Part shown: in pieces, positions 1 through 11,583 of the stretch
How the letters are laid out: the number at the start of each line of letters is the position of its first letter
Numbering within the stretch: position 1 is the first letter of the stretch
Source of the DNA: Auanema rhodensis
Lineage: Eukaryota > Nematoda > Chromadorea > Rhabditida > Rhabditidae
Direction of reading: 5' to 3'
DNA: 64,000 nt
Assembly (NCBI GenBank): GCA_964057225.1
Contig: OZ059897.1
Coordinates: forward strand, 3,162,001 to 3,226,000
Translations under genes and position numbers: made by a program
The notes under the pieces: generated by a model
The model's database searches: none
Told to the model about the DNA's origin: nothing
What the model saw: the letters and a program-made list of their open reading frames with translations, nothing else

Positions 1-706
1 AGCAATGTTGAGTGTACATGGGAACTCAACATACACTAATGCATTATTTTTCAAACGATCATAACTATTTTCTGTAAATAGCGTTTCTCAATGTAGTATA
101 GTGCATTCGATGCGGATTTTTAAGCTGCGTTGATCTGTGTTATCAGATTTGAGTTAACTTAAAAATGCACCGAGATATCAACTGATATAGGTTCACACTT
201 ATATCCTCGATTTTCACCCTGAAGAAATAATTTTTTCGTTGAAAAACATTCTCCATCGTCTTCGTCATGAAAAAAGGAATCTAAAAACATCTACTTTTTG
301 TGAAATTATTTAGAAATTTTTCGGGAAAATTTTTGTCAAAATGTTTTTGGAAGCAATGTTGAGTGTACATGGGAACTCAGCATACACTAATGCATTATTT
401 TTCAAACGATAATAACTAATTTTTGTATAGAGCGTTTCTTAATGTAGTATAGTGCATTCGATGCGGATTTTTAAGTTGCGTTGATCTGTGTTATCAGATT
501 TGAGTTAGCTTAAAAATGCACCGAGATATCAACTGATTTATGTTCACACTTATATCCTCGATTTTCACCCTGAAGAAATGATTTTTTCGTTGAATAACAT
601 TGTCCATCATCTTCGTCTTGAAAAAAGGAATCTAAAAACATCTACTTTTTGTGAAATTATTTAGAAATTTTTCGGGAAAATTTTTGTCAAAATGTTTTTG
701 GAAGCA

Positions 707-734
707 ATGTTGAGTGTACATGGGAACTCAACAT
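707..734. other. Inverted repeat near the monomer start (shown for M3; present in every monomer)
   Basis: ATGTTGAGT at monomer positions 5-13 is matched perfectly by ACTCAACAT at 24-32, leaving a 10-base loop. A competing pairing also exists: AGTGTA at 11-16 with TACACT at 32-37. TGTACA (13-18) is itself palindromic. The element is kept in essentially all copies, with rare private changes (M71, M83). K monomers carry A29G, which breaks one DNA base pair of the stem but would leave a G-U pair in a transcript. The function is unknown; a cruciform, a protein-binding dyad or an RNA hairpin are all possible. Confidence 0.85.
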
Positions 735-876
735 ACACTAATGCATTATTTTTCAAACGATCATAACTAATTTTTGTAAATAGCGTTTCTCAAGGTAGTA
801 TAGTGCATTCGATGCGGATTTTTAAGCTGCGTCGATCTGTGTTATCAGATTTGAGTTAGCTTAAAAATGCACCGAG

Positions 877-890
877 ATATCAACTGATAT
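877..890. other. Imperfect palindrome with a GATATC core (shown for M3)
   Basis: ATATCA (monomer 175-180) and TGATAT (183-188) are reverse complements separated by two bases, and GATATC overlaps the left arm. The left arm appears in every monomer I read. The right arm is altered by A187T in many B, E and K monomers (GATTTAT), so the dyad is a subtype-dependent feature. No function can be assigned. Confidence 0.7.
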
Positions 891-1014
891 ATGTTCACAC
901 TTATATCCTCGATTTTCACCCTGAAGAAATGATTTTTTCGTTGAATAACATTGTCCATCGTCTTCGTCTTGAAAAAAGGAATCTAAAAACATCTACTTTT
1001 TGTGAAATTATTTA

Positions 1015-1052
1015 GAAATTTTTCGGGAAAATTTTTGTCAAAATGTTTTTGG
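1015..1052. repeat. Three short A/T-tract motifs about 13 bp apart at the monomer end (shown for M3)
   Basis: GAAATTTTTCGG, GAAAATTTTTGTC and AAAATGTTTTTGG follow each other directly at monomer positions 313-350, with centres roughly 12-13 bp apart. They look like degenerate copies of one short motif. AAATTTT (314-320) and AAAATTT (326-332) also form a small inverted repeat around TCGGG. This is the most AT-rich end of the unit. Tracts like these can stiffen or bend DNA, but the spacing is longer than one helical turn, so strong curvature is not assured. The single 1-bp deletion found in the window is inside this element (M142). Confidence 0.7.
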
Positions 1053-1404
1053 AAGCAATGTTGAGTGTACATGGGAACTCAACATACACTAATGCATTAT
1101 TTTTCAAACGATCATAACTAATTTCTGTAAATAGCGTTTCTCAATGTAGTATAGTGCATTCGATGCGGATTTTTAAGCTGCGTCGATCTGTGTTATCAGA
1201 TTTGAGTTAGCTTAAAAATGCACCGAGATATCAACTGATATATGTTCACACTTATATCCTCGATTTTCACCCTGAAGAAATAGTTTTTTCGTTGAAAAAC
1301 ATTGTCCATCGTCTTTGCCTTGAAAAAAGGAATCTAAAAACATCTACTTTTTGTGAAATTATTTAGAAATTTTTCGGGAAAATTTTTGTCAAAATGTTTT
1401 TGGA

Positions 1405-2106
1405 AGCAATGTTGAGTGTACATGGGAACTCAACATACACTAATGCATTATTTTTCAAACGATCATAACTTATTTTTGTATAGAGCGTTTCTCAATGTAG
1501 TATAGTGCATTCGATGCGGATTTTTAAGCTGCGTCGATCTGTGTTATCAGATTTGAGCTTGCTTAAAAATTCACCGAGATATCAACTGATATATGTTCAC
1601 ACTTATATCCTCGACTTTCACCGTGAAGAAATGATTTTTTCGTTGAATAACATTGTCCATCGTCTTCGTCTTGAAAAAAGGAATCTAAAAACATCTACTT
1701 TTTGTGAAATTATTTAGAAATTTTTCGGGAAAATTTTTGTCAAAATGTTTTTGGAAGCAATGTTGAGTGTACATGGGAACTCAACATACACTAATGCATT
1801 ATTTTTCAAACGATCATAACTAATTTTTGTATAGAGCGTTTCTCAATGTAGTATAGTGCATTCGATGCGGATTTTTAAGCTGCGTCGATCTGTGTTATCA
1901 GATTTGAGCTTGCTTAAAAATGCACCGAGATATCAACTGATATATGTTCACACTTATATCCTCGATTTTCACCCTGAAGAAATGATTTTTTCGTTTAATA
2001 ACATTGTCCATCGTCTTCGTCTTGAAAAAAGGAATCTAAAAACATCTACTTTTTGTGAAATTATTTAGAAATTTTTCGGGAAAATTTTTGTCAAAATGTT
2101 TTTGGA
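1405..2106 (+). repeat. Adjacent monomers M5-M6 sharing the rare GAGCTTGCTT variant
   Basis: Both copies read GAGCTTGCTT at monomer 151-160 where all others I read have GAGTTAGCTT, GAGTTAACTT or a one-base private version. Their 5' parts differ (C-like and D-like), so the shared change most likely spread between neighbours by a short conversion tract. It removes an in-frame TAG and so opens a 70-codon frame from a GTG in each (1505-1717 and 1856-2068); nothing else about these frames looks coding. M5 also has private changes AATTCACC and CACCGTG. Confidence 0.85.
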
Positions 2107-4563
2107 AGCAATGTTGAGTGTACATGGGAACTCAACATACACTAATGCATTATTTTTCAAACGGTCATAACTAATTTTTGTAAATAGCGTTTCTCAAGGT
2201 AGTATAGTGCATTCGATGCGGATTTTTAAGCTGCGTCGATCTGTGTTATCAGATTTGAGTTAGCTTAAAAATGCACCGAGATATCAACTGATATATGTTC
2301 ACACTTATATCCTCGATTTTCAAACTGAAGAATTGATTTTTTTGTTGAATAACATTGTCCATCGTCTTCGTCTTGAAAAAAGGAATCTAAAAACATCTAC
2401 TTTTTGTGAAATTATCTAGAAATTTTTCGGGAAAATTCTTGTCAAATTGTTTTTGGAAGCAATGTTGAGTGTACATGGGAACTCAACATACACTAATGCA
2501 TTATTTTTCAAACGATCATAACTATTTTCTGTAAATAGCGTTTCTCAATGTAGTATAGTGCATTCGATGCGGATTTTTAAGTTGCGTTGATCTGTGTTAT
2601 CAGATTTGAGTTAGCTTAAAAATGCACCGAGATATCAACTGATTTATGTTCACACTTATATCCTCGATTTTCACCCTGAAGAAATGATTTTTTCGTTGAA
2701 TAACATTGTCCATCATCTTCGTCTTGAAAAAAGGAATCTAAAAACATCTACTTTTTGTGAAATTATTTAGAAATTTTTCGGTAAAATTTTTGTCAAAATG
2801 TTTTTGGAAGCAATGTTGAGTGTACATGGGAACTCAACATACACTAATGCATTATTTTTCAAACGATCATAACTAATTTTTGTAAATAGCGTTTCTCAAG
2901 GTAGTATAGTGCATTCGATGCGGATTTTTAAGCTGCGTCGATCTGTGTTATCAGATTTGAGTTAGCTTAAAAATGCACCGAGATATCAACTGATATATGT
3001 TCACACTTATATCCTCGATTTTCACCCTGAAGAAATGATTTTTTCGTTGAATAACATTGTCCATCGTCTTCGTCTTGAAAAAAGGAATCTAAAAACATCT
3101 ACTTTTTGTGAAATTATTTAGAAATTTTTCGGGAAAATTTTTGTCAAAATGTTTTTGGAAGCAATGTTGAGTGTACATGGGAACTCAACATACACTAATG
3201 CATTATTTTTCAAACGATCATAACTATTTTCTGTAAATAGCGTTTCTCAATGTAGTATAGTGCATTCGATGCGGATTTTTAAGCTGCGTTGATCTGTGTT
3301 ATCAGATTTGAGTTAGCTTAAAAATGCACCGAGATATCAACTGATATATGTTCACACTTATATCCTCGATTTTCACCCTGAAGAAATAGTTTTTTCGTTG
3401 AAAAACATTGTCCATCGTCTTTGCCTTGAAAAAAGGAATCTAAAAACATCTACTTTTTGTGAAATTATTTAGAAATTTTTCGGGAAAATTTTTGTCAAAA
3501 TGTTTTTGGAAGCAATGTTGAGTGTACATGGGAACTCAACATACACTAATGCATTATTTTTCAAACGATCATAACTTATTTTTGTATAGAGCGTTTCTCA
3601 ATGTAGTATAGTGCATTCGATGCGGATTTTTAAGCTGCGTCGATCTGTGTTATCAGATTTGAGTTAGCTTAAAAATGCACCGAGATATCAACTGATATAT
3701 GTTCACACTTATATCCTCGACTTTCACCCTGAAGAAATGATTTTTTCGTTGAATAACATTGTCCATCGTCTTCGTCTTGAAAAAAGGAATCTAAAAACAT
3801 CTACTTTTTGTGAAATTATTTAGAAATTTTTCGGGAAAATTTTTGTCAAAATGTTTTTGGAAGCAATGTTGAGTGTACATGGGAACTCAACATACACTAA
3901 TGCATTATTTTTCAAACGATCATAACTAATTTTTGTATAGAGCGTTTCTCAATGTAGTATAGTGCATTCGATGCGGATTTTTAAGCTGCGTTGATCTGTG
4001 TTATCAGATTTGAGTTAACTTAAAAATGCACCGAGATATCAACTGATATAGGTTCACACTTATATCCTCGATTTACACCCTGGAGAAGTAGTTTTTTCGT
4101 TGAAAAACATTGTCCATCGTCTTCGTCATGAAAAAAGGAATCTAAAAACATCTACTTTTTAAGAAATTATATAGAAATTTTTCGGGAAAATTTTTGTCAA
4201 AATGTTTTTGGAAGCAATGTTGAGTGTACATGGGAACTCAACATACACTAATGCATTATTTTTCAAACGATCATAACTTATTTTTGTATAGAGCGTTTCT
4301 CAATGTAGTATAGTGCATTCGATGCGGATTTTTAAGCTGCGTCGATCTGTGTTATCAGATTTGAGTTAGCTTAAAAATGCACCGAGATATCAACTGATAT
4401 ATGTTCACACTTATATCCTCGATTTTCACCCTGAAGAAATGATTTTTTCGTTGAATAACATTGTCCATCGTCTTCGTCTTGAAAAAAGGAATCTAAAAAC
4501 ATCTACTTTTTGTGAAATTATTTAGAAATTTTTCGGGAAAATTTTTGTCAAAATGTTTTTGGA

Positions 4564-5967
4564 AGCAATGTTGAGTGTACATGGGAACTCAACATACACT
4601 AATGCATTATTTTTCAAACGATCATAACTAATTTTTGTAAATAGCGTTTCTCAAGGTAGTATAGTGCATTCGATGCGGATTTTTAAGCTGCGTCGATCTG
4701 TGTTATCAGATTTGAGTTAGCTTAAAAATGCACCGAGATATCAACTGATATATGTTCACACTTATATCCTCGATTTTCAAACTGAAGAATTGATTTTTTT
4801 GTTGAATAACATTGTCCATCGTCTTCGTCTTGAAAAAAGGAATCTAAAAACATCTACTTTTTGTGAAATTATCTAGAAATTTTTCGGGAAAATTTTTGTC
4901 AAAATGTTTTTGGAAGCAATGTTGAGTGTACATGGGAACTCAACATACACTAATGCATTATTTTTCAAACGATCATAACTATTTTCTGTAAATAGCGTTT
5001 CTCAATGTAGTATAGTGCATTCGATGCGGATTTTTAAGTTGCGTTGATCTGTGTTATCAGATTTGAGTTAGCTTAAAAATGCACCGAGATATCAACTGAT
5101 TTATGTTCACACTTATATCCTCGATTTTCACCCTGAAGAAATGATTTTTTCGTTGAATAACATTGTCCATCATCTTCGTCTTGAAAAAAGGAATCTAAAA
5201 ACATCTACTTTTTGTGAAATTATTTAGAAATTTTTCGGTAAAATTTTTGTCAAAATGTTTTTGGAAGCAATGTTGAGTGTACATGGGAACTCAACATACA
5301 CTAATGCATTATTTTTCAAACGATCATAACTAATTTTTGTAAATAGCGTTTCTCAAGGTAGTATAGTGCATTCGATGCGGATTTTTAAGCTGCGTCGATC
5401 TGTGTTATCAGATTTGAGTTAGCTTAAAAATGCACCGAGATATCAACTGATATATGTTCACACTTATATCCTCGATTTTCAAACTGAAGAATTGATTTTT
5501 TTGTTGAATAACATTGTCCATCGTCTTCGTCTTGAAAAAAGGAATCTAAAAACATCTACTTTTTGTGAAATTATCTAGAAATTTTTCGGGAAAATTTTTG
5601 TCAAAATGTTTTTGGAAGCAATGTTGAGTGTACATGGGAACTCAACATACACTAATGCATTATTTTTCAAACGATCATAACTATTTTCTGTAAATAGCGT
5701 TTCTCAATGTAGTATAGTGCATTCGATGCGGATTTTTAAGTTGCGTTGATCTGTGTTATCAGATTTGAGTTAGCTTAAAAATGCACCGAGATATCAACTG
5801 ATTTATGTTCACACTTATATCCTCGATTTTCACCCTGAAGAAATGATTTTTTCGTTGAATAACATTGTCCATCATCTTCGTCTTGAAAAAAGGAATCTAA
5901 AAACATCTACTTTTTGTGAAATTATTTAGAAATTTTTCGGTAAAATTTTTGTCAAAATGTTTTTGGA
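4564..5967 (+). repeat. Tandem 702-bp dimer M14-M15 / M16-M17
   Basis: An A monomer with CAAACTGAAGAATTG and ATTATCTAGA is followed by a B monomer with T125, T187, CCATCATC and the uncommon TCGGTAAAA, and the pair is repeated at once. The same pair is present as M7-M8 (2107-2808), and its second half recurs as M59. The two dimers look almost identical by eye, which indicates a recent duplication of two monomers. Confidence 0.85.
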
Positions 5968-6318
5968 AGCAATGTTGAGTGTACATGGGAACTCAACATA
6001 CACTAATGCATTATTTTTCAAACGATCATAACTAATTTTTGTAAATAGCGTTTCTCAAGGTAGTATAGTGCATTCGATGCGGATTTTTAAGCTGCGTCGA
6101 TCTGTGTTATCAGATTTGAGTTAGCTTAAAAATGCACCGAGATATCAACTGATATATGTTCACACTTATATCCTCGATTTTCACCCTGAAGAAATGATTT
6201 TTTCGTTGAATAACATTGTCCATCGTCTTCGTCTTGAAAAAAGGAATCTAAAAACATCTACTTTTTGTGAAATTATTTAGAAATTTTTCGGGAAAATTTT
6301 TGTCAAAATGTTTTTGGA

Positions 6319-9126
6319 AGCAATGTTGAGTGTACATGGGAACTCAACATACACTAATGCATTATTTTTCAAACGATCATAACTATTTTCTGTAAATAGC
6401 GTTTCTCAATGTAGTATAGTGCATTCGATGCGGATTTTTAAGCTGCGTTGATCTGTGTTATCAGATTTGAGTTAACTTAAAAATGCACCGAGATATCAAC
6501 TGATATAGGTTCACACTTATATTCTCGATTTTCACCCTGAAGAAATAATTTTTTCGTTGAAAAACATTGTCCATCGTCTTCGTCATGAAAAAAGGAATCT
6601 AAAAACATCTACTTTTTGTGAAATTATTTAGAAATTTTTCGGGAAAATTTTTGTCAAAATGTTTTTGGAAGCAATGTTGAGTGTACATGGGAACTCAGCA
6701 TACACTAATGCATTATTTTTCAAACGATAATAACTAATTTTTGTATAGAGCGTTTCTTAATGTAGTATAGTGCATTCGATGCGGATTTTTAAGTTGCGTT
6801 GATCTGTGTTATCAGAATTGAGTTAGCTTAAAAATGCACCGAGATATCAACTGATTTATGTTCACACTTATATCCTCGATTTTCACCCTGAAGAAATGAT
6901 TTTTTCGTTGAATAACATTGTCCATCATCTTCGTCTTGAAAAAAGGAATCTAAAAACATCTACTTTTTGTGAAATTATTTAGAAATTTTTCGGGAAAATT
7001 TTTGTCAAAATGTTTTTGGAAGCAATGTTGAGTGTACATGGGAACTCAACATACACTAATGCATTATTTTTCAAACGATCATAACTAATTTTTGTATAGA
7101 GCGTTTCTTAATGTAGTATAGTGCATTCGATGCGGATTTTTAAGTTGCGTTGATCTGTGTTATCAGATTTGAGTTAGCTTAAAAATGCACCGAGATATCA
7201 ACTGATTTATGTTCACACTTATATCCTCGATTTTCACCCTGAAGAAATGATTTTTTTGTTGAAAAATATTGTCCATCGTATTCGTCTTGAAAAAAGGAAT
7301 CTAAAAACATCTACTTTTTGTGAAATTATTTAGAAATTTTTCGGGAAAATTTTTGTCAAAATGTTTTTGGAAGCAATGTTGAGTGTACATGGGAACTCAA
7401 CATACACTAATGCATTATTTTTCAAACGATCATAACTAATTTTTGTTAATAGCGTTTCTCAAGGTAGTATAGTGCATTCGATGCGGATTTTTAAGCTGCG
7501 TCGATCTGTGTTATCAGATTTGAGTTAGCTTAAAAATGCACCGAGATATCAACTGATTTATGTTCACACTTATATCCTCGATTTTCACCCTGAAGAAATG
7601 ATTTTTTCGTTGAATAACATTGTCCATCATCTTCGTCTTGAAAAAAGGAATCTAAAAACATCTACTTTTTGTGAAATTATTTAGAAATTTTTCGGGAAAA
7701 TTTTTGTCAAAATGTTTTTGGAAGCAATGTTGAGTGTACATGGGAACTCAACATACACTAATGCATTATTTTTCAAACGATCATAACTAATTTTTGTATA
7801 GAGCGTTTCTTAATGTAGTATAGTGCATTCGATGCGGATTTTTAAGTTGCGTTGATCTGTGTTATCAGATTTGAGTTAGCTTAAAAATGCACCGAGATAT
7901 CAACTGATTTATGTTCACACTTATATCCTCGATTTTCACCCTGAAGAAATGATTTTTTCGTTGAAAAATATTGTCCATCGTATTCGTCTTGAAAAAAGGA
8001 ATCTAAAAACATCTACTTTTTGTGAAATTATTTAGAAATTTTTCGGGAAAATTTTTGTCAAAATGTTTTTGGAAGCAATGTTGAGTGTACATGGGAACTC
8101 AACATACACTAATGCATTATTTTTCAAACGATCATAACTAATTTTTGTTAATAGCGTTTCTCAAGGTAGTATAGTGCATTCGATGCGGATTTTTAAGCTG
8201 CGTCGATCTGTGTTATCAGATTTGAGTTAGCTTAAAAATGCACCGAGATATCAACTGATTTATGTTCACACTTATATCCTCGATTTTCACCCTGAAGAAA
8301 TGATTTTTTCGTTGAAAAATATTGTCCATCGTATTCGTCTTGAAAAAAGGAATCTAAAAACATCTACTTTTTGTGAAATTATTTAGAAATTTTTCGGGAA
8401 AATTTTTGTCAAAATGTTTTTGGAAGCAATGTTGAGTGTACATGGGAACTCAACATACACTAATGCATTATTTTTCAAACGATCATAACTAATTTTTGTA
8501 TAGAGCGTTTCTTAATGTAGTATAGTGCATTCGATGCGGATTTTTAAGTTGCGTTGATCTGTGTTATCAGATTTGAGTTAGCTTAAAAATGCACCGAGAT
8601 ATCAACTGATTTATGTTCACACTTATATCCTCGATTTTCACCCTGAAGAAATGATTTTTTCGTTGAAAAATATTGTCCATCGTATTCGTCTTGAAAAAAG
8701 GAATCTAAAAACATCTACTTTTTGTGAAATTATTTAGAAATTTTTCGGGAAAATTTTTGTCAAAATGTTTTTGGAAGCAATGTTGAGTGTACATGGGAAC
8801 TCAACATACACTAATGCATTATTTTTCAAACGATCATAACTAATTTTTGTTAATAGCGTTTCTCAAGGTAGTATAGTGCATTCGATGCGGATTTTTAAGC
8901 TGCGTCGATCTGTGTTATCAGATTTGAGTTAGCTTAAAAATGCACCGAGATATCAACTGATATATGTTCACACTTATATCCTCGATTTTCACCCTGAAGA
9001 AATGATTTTTTCGTTGAATAACATTGTCCATCGTCTTCGTCTTGAAAAAAGGAATCTAAAAACATCTACTTTTTGTGAAATTATTTAGAAATTTTTCGGG
9101 AAAATTTTTGTCAAAATGTTTTTGGA
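6319..9126 (+). repeat. Array segment M19-M26 with three alternating K/E dimers
   Basis: M19-M20 repeat the M1-M2 pair. From 7021 the array alternates strictly: a K-like monomer (GTATAG, T89, T125, T187, mostly AAAAATATT and CGTATTCG) then an E monomer (GTTAAT, G92), three times, giving a 702-bp dimeric repeat. E monomers differ in their 3' halves (CCATCAT in M22, CGTATTCG in M24, CGTCTTCG in M26). M21 also carries C237T. The whole block reappears 6318 bp to the right. Confidence 0.88.
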
Positions 9127-11583
9127 AGCAATGTTGAGTGTACATGGGAACTCAACATACACTAATGCATTATTTTTCAAACGATCATAACTATTTTCTG
9201 TAAATAGCGTTTCTCAATGTAGTATAGTGCATTCGATGCGGATTTTTAAGCTGCGTTGATCTGTGTTATCAGATTTGAGTTAACTTAAAAATGCACCGAG
9301 ATATCAACTGATATAGGTTCACACTTATATCCTCGATTTTCACCCTGAAGAAATAATTTTTTCGTTGAAAAACATTGTCCATCGTCTTCGTCATGAAAAA
9401 AGGAATCTAAAAACATCTACTTTTTGTGAAATTATTTAGAAATTTTTCGGGAAAATTTTTGTCAAAATGTTTTTGGAAGCAATGTTGAGTGTACATGGGA
9501 ACTCAGCATACACTAATGCATTATTTTTCAAACGATAATAACTAATTTTTGTATAGAGCGTTTCTTAATGTAGTATAGTGCATTCGATGCGGATTTTTAA
9601 GTTGCGTTGATCTGTGTTATCAGATTTGAGTTAGCTTAAAAATGCACCGAGATATCAACTGATTTATGTTCACACTTATATCCTCGATTTTCACCCTGAA
9701 GAAATGATTTTTTCGTTGAAAAATATTGTCCATCGTATTCGTCTTGAAAAAAGGAATCTAAAAACATCTACTTTTTGTGAAATTATTTAGAAATTTTTCG
9801 GGAAAATTTTTGTCAAAATGTTTTTGGAAGCAATGTTGAGTGTACATGGGAACTCAACATACACTAATGCATTATTTTTCAAACGATCATAACTAATTTT
9901 TGTTAATAGCGTTTCTCAAGGTAGTATAGTGCATTCGATGCGGATTTTTAAGCTGCGTCGATCTGTGTTATCAGATTTGAGTTAGCTTAAAAATGCACCG
10001 AGATATCAACTGATATATGTTCACACTTATATCCTCGATTTTCACCCTGAAGAAATGATTTTTTCGTTGAATAACATTGTCCATCGTCTTCGTCTTGAAA
10101 AAAGGAATCTAAAAACATCTACTTTTTGTGAAATTATTTAGAAATTTTTCGGGAAAATTTTTGTCAAAATGTTTTTGGAAGCAATGTTGAGTGTACATGG
10201 GAACTCAACATACACTAATGCATTATTTTTCAAACGATCATAACTATTTTCTGTAAATAGCGTTTCTCAATGTAGTATAGTGCATTCGATGCGGATTTTT
10301 AAGCTGCGTTGATCTGTGTTATCAGATTTGAGTTAACTTAAAAATGCACCGAGATATCAACTGATATAGGTTCACACTTATATCCTCGATTTTCACCCTG
10401 AAGAAATAATTTTTTCGTTGAAAAACATTGTCCATCGTCTTCGTCATGAAAAAAGGAATCTAAAAACATCTACTTTTTGTGAAATTATTTAGAAATTTTT
10501 CGGGAAAATTTTTGTCAAAATGTTTTTGGAAGCAATGTTGAGTGTACATGGGAACTCAGCATACACTAATGCATTATTTTTCAAACGATAATAACTAATT
10601 TTTGTATAGAGCGTTTCTTAATGTAGTATAGTGCATTCGATGCGGATTTTTAAGTTGCGTTGATCTGTGTTATCAGATTTGAGTTAGCTTAAAAATGCAC
10701 CGAGATATCAACTGATTTATGTTCACACTTATATCCTCGATTTTCACCCTGAAGAAATGATTTTTTCGTTGAAAAATATTGTCCATCGTATTCGTCTTGA
10801 AAAAAGGAATCTAAAAACATCTACTTTTTGTGAAATTATTTAGAAATTTTTCGGGAAAATTTTTGTCAAAATGTTTTTGGAAGCAATGTTGAGTGTACAT
10901 GGGAACTCAACATACACTAATGCATTATTTTTCAAACGATCATAACTAATTTTTGTTAATAGCGTTTCTCAAGGTAGTATAGTGCATTCGATGCGGATTT
11001 TTAAGCTGCGTCGATCTGTGTTATCAGATTTGAGTTAGCTTAAAAATGCACCGAGATATCAACTGATATATGTTCACACTTATATCCTCGATTTTCACCC
11101 TGAAGAAATGATTTTTTCGTTGAATAACATTGTCCATCGTCTTCGTCTTGAAAAAAGGAATCTAAAAACATCTACTTTTTGTGAAATTATTTAGAAATTT
11201 TTCGGGAAAATTTTTGTCAAAATGTTTTTGGAAGCAATGTTGAGTGTACATGGGAACTCAACATACACTAATGCATTATTTTTCAAACGATCATAACTAT
11301 TTTCTGTAAATAGCGTTTCTCAATGTAGTATAGTGCATTCGATGCGGATTTTTAAGCTGCGTTGATCTGTGTTATCAGATTTGAGTTAACTTAAAAATGC
11401 ACCGAGATATCAACTGATATAGGTTCACACTTATATCCTCGATTTTCACCCTGAAGAAATAATTTTTTCGTTGAAAAACATTGTCCATCGTCTTCGTCAT
11501 GAAAAAAGGAATCTAAAAACATCTACTTTTTGTGAAATTATTTAGAAATTTTTCGGGAAAATTTTTGTCAAAATGTTTTTGGA
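9127..11583 (+). repeat. Trimeric higher-order repeat B/K/E (1053 bp), M27-M33
   Basis: M27-M28-M29 and M30-M31-M32 are two successive copies of a three-monomer unit, and M33 starts a third. The first member is B-like with C125, T131, A157, G190 and GAAATAA/GTCATGA. The second is K with G29, A60, T89, AAAAATATT and CGTATTCG. The third is E with GATATAT and AATAAC. I see no difference between the two full trimers. The third copy is broken at M34, whose K 5' part is joined to a TTTGCC 3' part. Confidence 0.88.

Larger units (their letters stand above)
703..1053 (+). repeat. Reference monomer (M3, subtype A)
   Basis: This copy carries no private change that I can see and is a good working consensus. 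In order it holds: a 9-bp inverted repeat (5-13 with 24-32), an ATGCAT palindrome (39-44), the main subtype-defining stretch (56-100), an apparently near-invariant block around GTGCATTCGATGCGG (101-115), GATATC (174-179) inside an imperfect dyad (175-188), a second variable stretch (187-268), a CGTCTT direct duplication (257-268), and three A/T-tract motifs about 13 bp apart (313-350). It has 12 CpG dinucleotides where about 9 are expected from its C and G content. The length, 117 codons exactly, keeps reading frame between monomers, but each monomer contains stops in the frames checked, so no long protein can be read through. Confidence 0.95.
1..6318 (+). repeat. Array segment M1-M18: mixed A, B, C, D and F monomers
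   Basis: Eighteen monomers with little long-range order. M1 (B with GAAATAA and GTCATGA) and M2 (K) form a pair that returns as M19-M20 at an offset of 6318 bp. M4 and M10 carry the TTTGCC 3' half. M12 is the first D/GAAGAAGTAG monomer, with its own extra change (TTACACCCTGGAG). M7, M14 and M16 have CAAACTGAAGAATTG and TCTAGA, each followed by a B monomer with CCATCAT and TCGGTAAAA. M7 has several private changes (CGGTCAT, ATTCTTGTC). M1 has a private CATTCTCC. Confidence 0.85.

Noticed and set aside
703-1053. Origin of the unit as a dimer of two related 175-bp halves
   Set aside because: Comparing the halves by eye gave only short, AT-rich matches, with no continuous similarity. The length is near that of two nucleosomes, but this is no evidence of duplication.
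1505-2068. Two 70-codon open frames on the plus strand (1505-1717 and 1856-2068)
   Set aside because: They exist only because M5 and M6 have GAGCTTG in place of GAGTTAG, which removes a TAG. They start at GTG, lie wholly inside satellite monomers, and the same frame is stopped in all other copies I read. No domain or signal is seen.
7933-7975. Hammerhead ribozyme core in the satellite (known from some animal satellites)
   Set aside because: CTGAAGA, a 5-bp possible stem AATGA/TCGTT, and GAAA occur in the right order in monomers such as M23, M24, M60 and M105. I could not find complementary strands for the other two stems or a suitably placed cleavage triplet in the monomer. A covariance-model search of two joined monomers would settle it.
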